Shown here: positions 49,191-58,696 of the stretch, piece by piece | Layout of the letters: every line of letters begins with the position of its first letter | How positions within the stretch are numbered: position 1 is the first letter of the stretch | NCBI RefSeq assembly: GCF_900188115.1 | Contig: NZ_FZNW01000013.1 | Span: 1-64,000, forward strand | Length of the DNA stretch: 64,000 nucleotides | From: Haloechinothrix alba | GTDB taxonomy: Bacteria; Actinomycetota; Actinomycetes; Mycobacteriales; Pseudonocardiaceae | Direction: 5' to 3' | The notes under the pieces: model-generated | The model's input: only the letters and a program-made list of their open reading frames with translations | The model's database searches: none | Told to the model about the DNA's origin: nothing | Program-made: the position numbers and the translations under genes

Positions 49191-49997
49191 TCACCGCTTC
49201 GTGCCGGGCCGCCAGATCTTGCCTTCCAGGGTGTACTCGGGTTCCGTGGTCAGGGCGGCCTGCTCGTCCACGGCGCCTGCCATGGCCAGCGCCGATATGG
49301 CTGCGTCGAAGGCGTCCGCGCTTTCGGCGGCGCACTCGCGAAACTCCGGGAGCATCGGCACGTCGGAGAGGTACCGCCGGCGTGCGTTCGGGCTGCTCTT
49401 GGACACGGGTCCGGTCAGCAGGCGGGGGAAGATCTCGACGACAACGGGCATTCCTGCCGGGTCGAAGGGCCAGACGTGAAAGCCTGCGCCGCTGAGCCGG
49501 TGCAGTGCCTGCATCCCGTACAGCGAGCCACGCCCGACCTGGCCGGCTCCCACGAGCTGGAACACGGATTTGGGGCGCGCTCCGGACGATCGCGACTCGA
49601 GCTCGGTCCGGCGGAACTCCTGCTCCGGTGTCAGCGCCGGCGGCTTTGCACTCGTCCAGAAAGGAGGCTCGGGTTCGTTGATCCACCGCGCCAGCCCTAC
49701 GCGTCGCATTCGCGGTGTCAACCGCTCACCGGCGAGAGCTGCCCAGAGCCGCCGGGCGTCGTAACCACGTTCCCTGAGGTACCAGGCGGGCAGGGAGAAC
49801 GCGAAGTCGATACCGACGATCAGGTCCGGGTCCCGCTGCGCTTCGGCGATCAGGGAGTCGACGAGCCGGTCACGCGTCCGGCCGCACTCGAGCCGGGTGA
49901 GTCGCCCGTCGACCGCTTCGGCCAGCCAGATCGCCCGTCGCTGCTCAGGCCCCTTCCTTCCGGACCAGTCGACGGCGATGACGCGCGGTTGCTTCAC
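49191..49997 (-). CDS. DUF429-like RNase H-fold protein
   Basis: A 268-residue protein. The N-terminal VIAVDWSGRKGPEQRRAIWL and the later LIVGIDFAFSLPAWYLRERG carry acidic residues typical of RNase H-like DUF429 proteins. The C-terminal ESADAFDAAISALAMAG completes the pattern. A predicted nuclease or nuclease-related fold; no pathway is indicated. Single gene, convergent with the TetR gene. Confidence 0.7.
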   Translation of the reverse strand: MKQPRVIAVDWSGRKGPEQRRAIWLAEAVDGRLTRLECGRTRDRLVDSLIAEAQRDPDLIVGIDFAFSLPAWYLRERGYDARRLWAALAGERLTPRMRRVGLARWINEPEPPFWTSAKPPALTPEQEFRRTELESRSSGARPKSVFQLVGAGQVGRGSLYGMQALHRLSGAGFHVWPFDPAGMPVVVEIFPRLLTGPVSKSSPNARRRYLSDVPMLPEFRECAAESADAFDAAISALAMAGAVDEQAALTTEPEYTLEGKIWRPGTKR

Positions 49998-50101
49998 CGT
50001 GAGCAGGTTACCCGCGTGAGCGGACCCGGTCAGCCGTCAGGCCCCGAGGTAACCGGTGCCCGGAGTGCGAGCACCGTGCGTATCCCTGCCCGCCCTCTCG
50101 C

Positions 50102-51295
50102 CTACCGGTCACGGTGATGGCCATCACCCGGCACTGCTCCGGTGGCCACCACCGCCAGCAGGGTGAGAACGATTCCGCCCGCCGCGGCCAGCGGCACGGG
50201 AACGGCGACGGCCAGCAGCATGACCACAGCGAACCCGAGCGGGAAGCGCACCAGTGACCACCGGGACAGCTCCTGCCATCCGGGCACGATGCACACGATC
50301 CACATCGCCAGGAGGGTCGCCGCGACAGCCAGTGCCAGCGGGAACGCATCCCACCGCTGCAGCCCGGCGACGTCATCGCCCGGCAGGGCGGATGCACGGT
50401 CGGCGAGGTATCGTGCCGCGCCTCCGAGCACACCGATCGGACCGACGATCGCGTAGTGCCCGTACTCCCACAGCGGCGCGAAACGACCGGCCGCCAGCCG
50501 CGCATGCGGGAGGGAGTAGTACAGCCAGAGTACGCACACCGTGCTCACCGCGCTGATGACAGCCACGAGGATCACTGCGCCCGGTGTGGAACCGGTGACG
50601 CCCAGCTGGATCGCATATACCGTGGCTGCGATGACCTGGGCGGCCACCGTCAGGGTGAGTCGGCCGTACCGACCGGCGAGGTGCGCCGGGTGGGTCCGGA
50701 CCGGAGCGCCACGTTGCGCCCAGGCAGGCACGGCCAGTTCCAGTACCACCAGCACGGCGAACACGCGCAGCGCCCACGGCTCGGGCAGTGCCAGGCGTCC
50801 GAGCCAGCACGCCTGCAGTACGACGAGGCCGGCGGCGAACTTCAGGCAGGTCGCCCGGCGCGGCGGATCCGCGCCCGCAGCCCGGCACCATTGCGCGGCC
50901 AGCGGCAACCGCATCACCGCGTATCCCACGGTGATCACGGTGAAATCGTGCTCGGCCACGGCGGCAGGAACGCCTGCCGCGAGTGCGGCCGCCCCGAGTA
51001 TCTGCACCGTGGTCAGAGCCCAGGTGAGCCCGTCGTCGGTGTCGTAGGCAGAGCTGAACCAGCTGAAGTTCAGCCACGCCCACCAGATGGCGAAGAACAC
51101 CATCGCAAAGCCCAGGACCGCCTGCGCCCACATTCCGGTGTGGAGCAGCCCGGTCAGCCGCATGGCGGCGAATCCGGACGCGGCTGCGAACGCGAGGTCG
51201 AACAGCAACTCCAGCGATGACTGGCCACCCGACTCGGCCGGATGCCGGGCCCGTACCGGCCGGTACAGCGAGTGGGGGATCTGGACGCTATCCAC
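50102..51295 (-). CDS. LtrA-family (low temperature requirement) membrane protein, copy 1
   Basis: A 397-residue protein with about ten or eleven membrane helices. The signature near the N-terminus is SLELLFDLAFAAASGFAAMR, a diverged form of the ELFFDLVYVFA motif. The pattern FFAIWWAWLNFSWFSSAYDT and DDGLTWALTTVQILGAAAL is conserved in the family. Function is unknown; the name comes from a Listeria growth phenotype. It follows a second, different LtrA gene by 26 nt in the same direction. Both are probably co-transcribed. Confidence 0.82.
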   Translation of the reverse strand: MDSVQIPHSLYRPVRARHPAESGGQSSLELLFDLAFAAASGFAAMRLTGLLHTGMWAQAVLGFAMVFFAIWWAWLNFSWFSSAYDTDDGLTWALTTVQILGAAALAAGVPAAVAEHDFTVITVGYAVMRLPLAAQWCRAAGADPPRRATCLKFAAGLVVLQACWLGRLALPEPWALRVFAVLVVLELAVPAWAQRGAPVRTHPAHLAGRYGRLTLTVAAQVIAATVYAIQLGVTGSTPGAVILVAVISAVSTVCVLWLYYSLPHARLAAGRFAPLWEYGHYAIVGPIGVLGGAARYLADRASALPGDDVAGLQRWDAFPLALAVAATLLAMWIVCIVPGWQELSRWSLVRFPLGFAVVMLLAVAVPVPLAAAGGIVLTLLAVVATGAVPGDGHHRDR

Positions 51296-51321
51296 CGTGA
51301 CTTCCGTTCAACACCGGCCGG

Positions 51322-52497
51322 TCAGGCCACGCCGACCTGCGCCCGGATCGCGCTGGAGTAGACGGCCATGCCCAGCATGCACAGCGTGGTGGCGCCTGCG
51401 AGGGCTATCGGTGTGAATATCCCGGTGGTCAGGGCCAGTATCGCCAGCGCGACGATCAGGCAGGCGACGAGCACGCGGGAGAGGGCGAGGTTCCCGGTGC
51501 GCGCCCGGATGTAGATCAGGTTGCCCACCAGGTACAGCACCGGACCACCCGCGATACAACCCACCACAGGCGCGTCGAGATGGTCCAGTGGGTGCGCGGT
51601 GACCTGCTCGATCGAGACCGCGAGCACGATCGCTCCTGCGACCATGACGGCGTGGGCGTAGGCGAACGCCGACCGCGCGATCTCGGTCTGCCGCGCTCCC
51701 TCGGGATCGGACTCTCGCTCGACCGTGATCCGGTAACCGAAGTAGTTCCACCACAGCAGCACCAGGCCGGCGAAACCGATGACAGTGGCGGCGACCACCG
51801 GGGCCGTCAGCTCGATATCGGTCAGCGTGAACCCCATGATCAGGATCGACTCGCCGAGCGCGATCAGGAACACCAGCCGGTTGCGTTCGGCGAGATGCTC
51901 GCTGTGCAGCGGCCACGTCGGCATCGGGGCCGTACCGAAACCGGGGACGGCGAACCGGGCCATCGGAGCCGCGTAGTCGATCACGGCGGCGAGTGCCCAG
52001 ATCCAGAGCCGGTCGTCGCTGTCCGCGAGGGCGCCCGCGATCCACACCACCCCGGCGAGCGCGCTCCACGTCAGCAGCTTCGCGTAGTTCGCCCCGAGCT
52101 GCGTCCCCCGGCACGCCCACACCATGAAGCCGCTGCGTACCAGCTGCAGCAGCACGTAGGCCGTCGCGAACAACAGCGCCTCGTCTGCGAACGCGCTCGG
52201 CAACGCCACCGCCATCCCCAGCGCGAACAGCATCAGCAGCGCAAGCAACGCGCGAACCGTGGCGTTCTCGGGGTTGAGCCAGTTCATCGCCCACGCCGTG
52301 TAGTTCCACCCCCACCACACGGCCAGGAACAGCACCACCGTCTCGGCGACACCGACGACGGTGAGGTGCTCGAGCAGGAAATGGGACAGCTGAATGACGG
52401 CGAACACGTAGACGAGATCGAAGAACAGCTCGATCGCGCCCACTTCCGGTGCGTGACCGCCACGGCGCTCGCGCAGTACTGGGCATTCCGCAGGCAT
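51322..52497 (-). CDS. LtrA-family membrane protein, copy 2
   Basis: A 391-residue polytopic protein with the canonical LtrA start GAIELFFDLVYVFAVIQLSH and the Trp-rich helix FLAVWWGWNYTAWAMNWLNP. Later segments include FLIALGESILIMGFTLTDIE, whose buried Gly-Glu-Ser is conserved in LtrA proteins. It is clearly diverged from the downstream copy, so the pair is an old duplication or two subfamilies kept together. No regulator is attached. Confidence 0.84.
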   Translation of the reverse strand: MPAECPVLRERRGGHAPEVGAIELFFDLVYVFAVIQLSHFLLEHLTVVGVAETVVLFLAVWWGWNYTAWAMNWLNPENATVRALLALLMLFALGMAVALPSAFADEALLFATAYVLLQLVRSGFMVWACRGTQLGANYAKLLTWSALAGVVWIAGALADSDDRLWIWALAAVIDYAAPMARFAVPGFGTAPMPTWPLHSEHLAERNRLVFLIALGESILIMGFTLTDIELTAPVVAATVIGFAGLVLLWWNYFGYRITVERESDPEGARQTEIARSAFAYAHAVMVAGAIVLAVSIEQVTAHPLDHLDAPVVGCIAGGPVLYLVGNLIYIRARTGNLALSRVLVACLIVALAILALTTGIFTPIALAGATTLCMLGMAVYSSAIRAQVGVA

Positions 52498-52720
52498 GTG
52501 ATCAGGTTAGCAATGCGATGCCGGTGCCGCTGGAGGTGACATCCGGGCAGGTCGCCGCCATGTGTGGACCTTTCCCTGCTCGTCGCGCGCCCGACGTGGG
52601 GGTACCCATCGTGTTTGTGGAGTCACCGGAATTTTCTGTTTCCACCCGAGAAGTTCCCTTCCCTAATGTGACGGTCGAAAGTCGACACATCGCGACAGCG
52701 GCCGGGAAAGGAACCAGTAG

Positions 52721-53476
52721 ATGGCACGGAACTCGCTGCACGACGAAGTGGCCGTTGTGGCCGGAGGCGCCAAGAACCTGGGTGGGCTGCTCAGCCGGGA
52801 GTTCGCCGCGGGCGGCGCCGACGTGGTCGTGCACTACCACGGTGACCACTCCGCAGGCGACGCGGAGGACACGGCCAAAGCGGTACGTGAGGCCGGTCGC
52901 CGCGCTGTCACTGTTCAGGGTGACCTCACCCAGGTCAGTGAGGTACGCCGGTTGTTCGACACCGCGATCGACGCCTTCGGCGGCGTGGATGTCGCGGTGA
53001 ACACGGTGGGCATGGTGCTGCGCAAACCCATCCTCGACACGACCGAGGAGGAGTACGACACCATGTTCGCCATCAACTCCAAGGCGGCGTACTTCTTCCT
53101 GCAACAAGCCGGGCGGCGGCTCAATGACAACGGCAAGATCGTCAACCTGGGCACCTCACTGCTCGCGGCGTTCACCGACGGCTACTCCACCTACGCGGGC
53201 GGGAAGGCTCCGCTCGAACACTTCACCCGCGCCGCGGCGAAGGAGTTCGCCGACCGCGGCATCTCGGTGAACACCGTGGCGCCGGGGCCGATGGACACCC
53301 CGTTCTTCCACCCGCAGGAGACCCCGGAGCGCGTCGAGTTCCACAAGTCGCAGGCCCTGGGCAACCAGCTCACCCAGATCGAGGACATCGTGCCGATCAT
53401 CAGGTTCCTGGCCACCGACGGATGGTGGTTCACGGGCCAGACGGTGTTCCCGAACGGTGGCTACACCACTCGGTGA
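52721..53476 (+). CDS. SDR-family oxidoreductase
   Basis: A 251-residue short-chain dehydrogenase. The cofactor site is VAVVAGGAKNLGGLLSREFA (a GGx3NxG variant of TGxxxGIG). The catalytic residues are S in IVNLGTSLLAAFTDGY and Y-x3-K in YSTYAGGKAPLEH, and the C-terminal FTGQTVFPNGGYTTR is typical. A predicted NAD(P)-dependent ketoreductase; substrate unknown. The ATG is preceded by GGGAAAGGAAC. The 223-nt leader is AT-richer with GTCGA-AAG-TCGAC at 52676-52688, a possible operator. The gene ends in a strong hairpin. Confidence 0.87.
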   Translation: MARNSLHDEVAVVAGGAKNLGGLLSREFAAGGADVVVHYHGDHSAGDAEDTAKAVREAGRRAVTVQGDLTQVSEVRRLFDTAIDAFGGVDVAVNTVGMVLRKPILDTTEEEYDTMFAINSKAAYFFLQQAGRRLNDNGKIVNLGTSLLAAFTDGYSTYAGGKAPLEHFTRAAAKEFADRGISVNTVAPGPMDTPFFHPQETPERVEFHKSQALGNQLTQIEDIVPIIRFLATDGWWFTGQTVFPNGGYTTR

Positions 53477-53520
53477 GTGCCAGGGGCGGGGTGGCCCGCG
53501 GGTCACCCCGCCCCTGGCAC
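53477..53520 (+). terminator. Strong hairpin terminator after the SDR gene
   Basis: GTGCCAGGGGCGGGGTG (53477-53493) pairs perfectly with its complement at 53504-53520, giving a 17-bp stem with a 10-nt loop immediately after the SDR stop. Confidence 0.85.
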
Positions 53521-53608
53521 CATCGCGGCCGCCGCCCGGGGGATCGGCCTGCCACGGCGCGTGTGACCTCCCCCGCGCGTTCCGGCAGGCTCGGGCTACC
53601 GTCGTCCT

Positions 53609-54514
53609 GTGACACTCGACCTGGATCGGCTGGAGCAGCTCATCGCTGTGGCCGAGGAAGGCAGCGTCACACGGGCGGCCACGCGACTGCACCTGTCACA
53701 GCAGGCGCTGAGCACGTCGCTGCGCAACCTCGAACGCGAGGTCGGTGTGGAGCTGCTCGACCGCGGCGGCACCGGCATCCGGGTGCTGCCCGCGGGCGAG
53801 GCGCTGATCGCGGACGGCCGCGTGCTCCGGGGGCTTGCCCGCTCGGCGCTGGACCGTGCCCGGCGCATCGGACGCGGCGAGCCGGACGTGCTCCGGCTCG
53901 GCCACACCCCGGCGGTGACCGGTGAGGAACTCGGCACCCTGCTGCACACCGCCCGTACCCTGCACCCGCACCTGAGTATCGAACCCCACCAGGAGTACCC
54001 GGGGACACTGCTGGACCGGCTACTCGACGGAGGGCTCGATCTCGGGCTGTGCCGCGCGATGCGCCCGGTACAGGGGCTGGCGCGTACCACCCTGGCCTGG
54101 CACCGGCTGCGTATCGCCGTCAGTGCCGAGCATCCTCTGGCCACACGCGACAGCGTTGCCTTCGCGGACATCGCCGAGCACACCATCGTCGTGTGGGGCC
54201 GGCCCGGCACGTCCGGCTACACCGACCTGCTTGTGGACACGTGCCGGCGTGCAGGCTTCGAGCCGAGGGTCCAGCGCACCGAGCTCCAGGGCGTGCCGCC
54301 GGCGACGGCGGTGGTCGGCACCGGCCACATCGCGTTCGTGACCTCCCAGGCCGGCCCGGCCGCTGGCGGCGCGGCACACGTGATCACCCTGACGCCACCG
54401 ACGCACGTGCCACTCGTCGCCGTCTGGCCCGACCACGCCGGTTCGCCTGCCCGGGAGGCCTTTCTGGAGGCCGTCGCCGAGCACGATGCCGACCGAGGTC
54501 CGGCGAACGGCTGA
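53609..54514 (+). CDS. LysR-family transcriptional regulator
   Basis: A 301-residue regulator with an N-terminal winged HTH (LEQLIAVAEEGSVTRAATRL, then HLSQQALSTSLRNLEREVGV). A periplasmic-binding-type effector domain follows (LRLGHTPAVTGEELGTLLHT, and GGLDLGLCRAMRPVQGLART). It starts at a GTG. It may regulate the SDR gene upstream, although a terminator separates them. Effector unknown. Confidence 0.86.
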   Translation: MTLDLDRLEQLIAVAEEGSVTRAATRLHLSQQALSTSLRNLEREVGVELLDRGGTGIRVLPAGEALIADGRVLRGLARSALDRARRIGRGEPDVLRLGHTPAVTGEELGTLLHTARTLHPHLSIEPHQEYPGTLLDRLLDGGLDLGLCRAMRPVQGLARTTLAWHRLRIAVSAEHPLATRDSVAFADIAEHTIVVWGRPGTSGYTDLLVDTCRRAGFEPRVQRTELQGVPPATAVVGTGHIAFVTSQAGPAAGGAAHVITLTPPTHVPLVAVWPDHAGSPAREAFLEAVAEHDADRGPANG

Positions 54515-54584
54515 CGACCCTCGGCGAGCAGCGGCGTCGCCGGTCACGAGGGGGGCAGTTGCGGACTCGGCAGCCGGGTCCCGG

Positions 54585-55247
54585 TCAGATGCTGCGCAGG
54601 ACCGAGACGACGATGCCGAGGATGACGGCCGAGTCGCCGTCGATGACCTCGTAGTCGGGGTTGCGCGGCTCGAGACGGACGTGGCCGTTGCGGCGGCGGT
54701 ACACCTTGACGGTGGCCTCGTCGTCGATCATCGCGGCGACGGTCTGGCCGGAGTGCGCCTCGGGCTGCTTGCGGACCACGACGATGTCGCCGTCACAGAT
54801 CGCGGCGTCGATCATGGAGTCCCCGCGCACGCGCAGGCCGAAGATGTCGCCGCGCCCGGTGATGCCGCGGGGCAACGTCAGAAGGTCATCGACGTGCTCC
54901 TCGGCGGCGATGGGAACGCCCGCGGCGATGTCGCCGACAACGGGCACGCTGACCGAGTCGTCGGCGGGCTCACGCGTCGCGGGCGGTTGCAGGAACGCCC
55001 GCACGTCGATCGGGCGCGACATCGTCGTACTGCGCCGCAGGAACCCCTTCTCCTCCAGGCTCGCCAGGTGTCGCGACACCGACGACGAGGAGCGCAGGCC
55101 GACAGCGTCCCCGATCTGCCGCGTGCTCGGCGAGTACCCGTACCGGACCACCCAGTCCCGGATCGTGACCAGGATGTGTTGCTGGCGCGGCGGCAGGGTA
55201 GAGGTGTCCGGGTACTCGAAGGCATCAAGATCGTCGTAGGCAGTCAC
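54585..55247 (-). CDS. lexA: LexA-type SOS repressor/S24 peptidase
   Basis: A 220-residue protein. The N-terminal winged helix is in LPPRQQHILVTIRDWVVRYG and STRQIGDAVGLRSSSSVSRH. The self-cleavage site is A109-G110 in GDIAAGVP. The catalytic dyad is S144 (RGDSMIDAAI) and K181 (ATVKVYRRR). Domain order is exactly that of LexA. The recognition helix region (SSSSVSRHLASLEEKG) differs from the usual actinobacterial TSTSSVAHQL, and no GAAC-N4-GTTC SOS box was seen upstream, so this may be a second LexA paralogue rather than the main SOS repressor. The GTG at 55247 gives normal length. Confidence 0.82.
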   Translation of the reverse strand: MTAYDDLDAFEYPDTSTLPPRQQHILVTIRDWVVRYGYSPSTRQIGDAVGLRSSSSVSRHLASLEEKGFLRRSTTMSRPIDVRAFLQPPATREPADDSVSVPVVGDIAAGVPIAAEEHVDDLLTLPRGITGRGDIFGLRVRGDSMIDAAICDGDIVVVRKQPEAHSGQTVAAMIDDEATVKVYRRRNGHVRLEPRNPDYEVIDGDSAVILGIVVSVLRSI

Positions 55248-55540
55248 CCGCCGGATGGTAGAGGCAAGCACTCGCGGTCGAACCACCGGCACGCACGGTC
55301 AACGGCCCGGGGTGCCGTTGCGAGGGTCGTCCGGCGCTCGGTGGCCGGGATCGTGCTCGTCCCGCCCGGACTGCCCCGCTTTGCCCGGAATGCCCTGGAA
55401 CGGCGTGCTCCCGGCCACGTCGGAAGGCGGGCGGAAGACACGCATGAGATCGTGCGGCACGGGGAACACCCTGGTGAGTTCGTGGCGCGTACACAGCTCG
55501 GGCTCAGCTGACGCTCAGGACTGTGTCGCATGGTGAGGTT

Positions 55541-56914
55541 ATGAGCGAGAACGATCGGGATGCACGTCAGGACCGGCCCGGTCCCGAAGCCGCGTGGCCG
55601 GGCGGCGCGGCGTCCTACGACGCCGGGCAGTCCCAGCCGGATGCCGCCGACCCGTGGTCGCGGCAGGCGCACGAGCCGGGCGGGGCGGGCCAGGCCGGCG
55701 CGATGTACGGCTCCGGCTACCCCGCCTACGGCGGGATGCCTCCGATGCCGCCCGTGCAGGCCGGGCAGGCCGGGCAGGGCGGGCAGGGCGCCACCGGCCC
55801 ACAGCCCGCGGGTGGCGGTGCCGGTGGCCGTCCACGGCGGTTCAGTACGGCACTGCTCGCGATCGTCACCGCCATCGCGCTCGTCGCCGGGGGTGCGGCA
55901 GGCGCCCTCGGGGGGTATCTGGTTGCCGATGGAACTGGGATCGTGGCCGGTAGCAGCGGGCTGAACCAGCCGCCGGGTACGCAGACCGAGGATGCGCCGG
56001 AAGGGTCGGTCGAAGCCGTCGCGAAGAAGGTCAACCCGAGCGTGGTGCAGCTGCAGGTCGCCGCGGAAGGCCGCGCGGGGCGTGGGTCGGGTGTCGTCAT
56101 CAGCGAGGACGGCCACATCATGACCAACAGCCACGTCGTGGCGCCCGGCGGTACGTCCGGCCGGATCCGGGTGCAGTTCCAGGACGGCGAGCAGACCGAG
56201 GCCGAGCTGGTGGGCCACGATCCGACCACGGATGTCGCCGTGATCCGGGCCGAGGGGGTCGACGATCTCACGCCGGCTCAGCTGGGGCGTTCTGCCGACC
56301 TGGACACGGGCCAGCGGGTCGTGGCGATCGGGTCGCCATTCGCGCTGTCCGGTACGGTGACCTCCGGCATCATCAGTGCGCTGGACCGCCCGGTGCGCGC
56401 GGGCGGTACCGAGGGCGACCAGGCGACAGTGTTGAACGCGATCCAGACGGACGCGGCCATCAACCCCGGAAACTCCGGTGGTCCGTTGACGGACATGAGT
56501 GGCCGTGTCATCGGGATCAACTCGGCCATCTACAGCCCGGGACAAGCACTCGGCGGGGGTTCGCAGGGCAATGTCGGGATCGGCTTCGCCATCCCGATCG
56601 ACCAGGCACGCCGCACGGCAGAGGAGATCATCGACACGGGTCAGGCCACCCAGACCTACATCGGTGCGCTGGTCAGCGACGCCCCCGACGGCGGGGTCCA
56701 GATCCGTGAGGTCCAGTCGGGCACCCCGGCCGAGGAAGCGGGTCTCGAGCCGGGCGATGTGATCACCGAGATCGGTGATCGGCGGACCGGCGACGCGGAC
56801 ACGCTCATCGCCGAGATCCGCACACGCACACCGGGTGAGACGGTCACACTGACCCTCGAGGACGACTCCACGCTGGAGATCACCCTGGGCGGCAAGCCGG
56901 TGGAGACCGGGTAG
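55541..56914 (+). CDS. HtrA/DegP-type membrane serine protease with PDZ domain
   Basis: A 457-residue protease. The cytoplasmic N-terminus is Gly/Pro/Gln-rich (about 100 residues). One transmembrane helix (101-128) follows, then a trypsin-like domain with H198 (MTNSHVVAP), D231 (PTTDVAVIRAEG) and S312 (INPGNSGGPLTDM). A C-terminal PDZ domain is seen in YIGALVSDAPDGG, IREVQSGTPAEEAGLEPGDV and ITEIGDRR. It acts in extracytoplasmic protein quality control, similar to actinobacterial PepD/HtrA. The ATG at 55541 has TGAGGT just upstream. The 293-nt gap to lexA is divergent and contains no gene. Confidence 0.9.
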   Translation: MSENDRDARQDRPGPEAAWPGGAASYDAGQSQPDAADPWSRQAHEPGGAGQAGAMYGSGYPAYGGMPPMPPVQAGQAGQGGQGATGPQPAGGGAGGRPRRFSTALLAIVTAIALVAGGAAGALGGYLVADGTGIVAGSSGLNQPPGTQTEDAPEGSVEAVAKKVNPSVVQLQVAAEGRAGRGSGVVISEDGHIMTNSHVVAPGGTSGRIRVQFQDGEQTEAELVGHDPTTDVAVIRAEGVDDLTPAQLGRSADLDTGQRVVAIGSPFALSGTVTSGIISALDRPVRAGGTEGDQATVLNAIQTDAAINPGNSGGPLTDMSGRVIGINSAIYSPGQALGGGSQGNVGIGFAIPIDQARRTAEEIIDTGQATQTYIGALVSDAPDGGVQIREVQSGTPAEEAGLEPGDVITEIGDRRTGDADTLIAEIRTRTPGETVTLTLEDDSTLEITLGGKPVETG

Positions 56915-58559
56915 CGGATGCCCTCACGGAGCGGTCCCCTCCGGTGAGGGGCACGGTGAGCGCGTGTGCCGACGGTTCGGCCGGGTGAAAGGTGACGTGG
57001 CCGCCGGTGCCGTCGATGTCGAGGCAAGCGATCTGGTTGCGGAACAACGGCCCGGCGGTCTTCGTCCATCGCAACGGCAACGAGGTGACGCCGCGTCGGC
57101 GGGCGAGCCGCCGCGCGACAGTGGCGGCGACGGAGGTCCAAGCGAGCCGGAAGGCGAGCCGTACGACGGCAGGCACGGAATTGTGCACCGGTGAGCACGT
57201 CAGTTGCCACACTCTGGCCGGCACGCGGGTCGGGTAGTGGGCTTCGGCGGCATAGCTGTGGTGCACGTCGCCGGAGAGCACGCTCACGGTGGCCGGTGGC
57301 CGCCCGGTGTGCTCACCGCGCGCGATCGCCCCGATCAGCCTCGCCAGCCGGTCGAACGATTGCCTGAACGCCGGCCAGTGTTCGAGGTCGAAGGCCTGCC
57401 GGACGCGTTCGGCGAGGAGCCCGCGACAGCCACGTTGATCGCAGGCACGCTCGTTGGCGGACTCGATGTGGTGGATGGCGTGCGGCATCAGCCATGGCAG
57501 GGAGGACCCGATAACCAGGTGCTGGTAGTCACCCCGCGTGGTGTCGCTGAGCCAGTCGAAGTCGGAATCCGAGATCATCTGCCTGCGCCCGTCGAGGATC
57601 CTCCCGCAGCGGGTGTCGACCACCACGAGACGCACGGAGCCGAAGTCGCGGCTGTAGCTGAACCGGACCGGCTTGACACCGTCGGTCTCGGTCTCGGCGT
57701 GTTCGGCGAACCGCCGGAGTACCTCGATGGCGTCGCCGGTACGGCCGGCGCGTTGCACCTGCCGGAAGACTCTGTCGGCGGCCAGCTCGTCCGGCGTGAG
57801 GTTGCCGAGATGCTGGTACACCCAGTAGGAGACCAGCGCGTCGCACTCCCGTCGGGCCCACCACGGATGCCGCGCCATCCGCTGGCGCCACGCGCGCGAG
57901 GTGTTCCAGTCGTCGTGCACGTCGTGATCGTCGAAGATCATCGCCGTGGGGACCGTCGACAGCAGCCACCGGATGTCCGGATCGGTCCACGTTTCCTGAT
58001 AGAGCCAGGTGTACTCCTCGAACTCGGTGACCTCGACTCCGGGTGGGCGAGTGGTGTCGCGACGAGCCCGGATCAGCTGACGGATCCGTTCCGAGGTCTC
58101 ATCGGCATAGACCTGGTCACCGAGCAGGAGAAGCGCATCGGGCCAGTCGGGTTCGGGCATGCTGCCCATCCGGACGGCGTAGGCATCGAGGGCATCCGCG
58201 CCGAGCGTGCGACGCCCTCGAGCATCCCGGTCAGCGGCGTAACGGCAGGAACCGAACAGCAGCCGCATCGCCGAGCCCTGATCCCGGCTGTGGGTCCGGA
58301 TCCGGCTGTGCGGGTATCGGGAGTCGTGCCGTGGCCAGACGCGGGTCCCGTCCAAGCGCACGTCGTACGGGATGCTCGTACCCGGTGCCAGCCCCGTCAC
58401 GACGACGAGCGCGTAGTGGTGCCCGCCGACACAGAACGTCGGGGCGCTCGCGCCCGCGACCTCCACCATGCAGGAACGATCGGTTTCGAGCCACACGGTC
58501 GCCGAGGTGGTGTCGACGTACCGCAGGATCGGTCCCAACACCAGATGTGCCTTAGCCAT
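56880..58559 (-). CDS. PhoD-type alkaline phosphatase/phosphodiesterase
   Basis: A 559-residue metallophosphatase of the PhoD family. An N-terminal Fn3-like domain opens GPILRYVDTTSATVWLETD. The catalytic domain has metal-site motifs PDALLLLGDQVYADETS, PTAMIFDDHDVHDDWNTS and VSVLSGDVHHSYAAE. There is no signal peptide, and the N-terminus MAKAHLVLGP suggests a cytoplasmic enzyme, unlike secreted Bacillus PhoD. Its 3' end overlaps the convergent HtrA gene by 35 nt. Confidence 0.82.
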   Translation of the reverse strand: MAKAHLVLGPILRYVDTTSATVWLETDRSCMVEVAGASAPTFCVGGHHYALVVVTGLAPGTSIPYDVRLDGTRVWPRHDSRYPHSRIRTHSRDQGSAMRLLFGSCRYAADRDARGRRTLGADALDAYAVRMGSMPEPDWPDALLLLGDQVYADETSERIRQLIRARRDTTRPPGVEVTEFEEYTWLYQETWTDPDIRWLLSTVPTAMIFDDHDVHDDWNTSRAWRQRMARHPWWARRECDALVSYWVYQHLGNLTPDELAADRVFRQVQRAGRTGDAIEVLRRFAEHAETETDGVKPVRFSYSRDFGSVRLVVVDTRCGRILDGRRQMISDSDFDWLSDTTRGDYQHLVIGSSLPWLMPHAIHHIESANERACDQRGCRGLLAERVRQAFDLEHWPAFRQSFDRLARLIGAIARGEHTGRPPATVSVLSGDVHHSYAAEAHYPTRVPARVWQLTCSPVHNSVPAVVRLAFRLAWTSVAATVARRLARRRGVTSLPLRWTKTAGPLFRNQIACLDIDGTGGHVTFHPAEPSAHALTVPLTGGDRSVRASATRSPPACRPG

Positions 58560-58696
58560 CGCACGGTCCCTCTCGCCTGCGTGTCACCGGTCCGCGTGCG
58601 CCCTCGCAGCCGCGGCGGGAATCGTCTGTGGTGCCGTTCGGTCCACGGGTATTGTGGCAGCGAAACGCCGCCCATTCGCCAGCGAAGTATCAGCGC

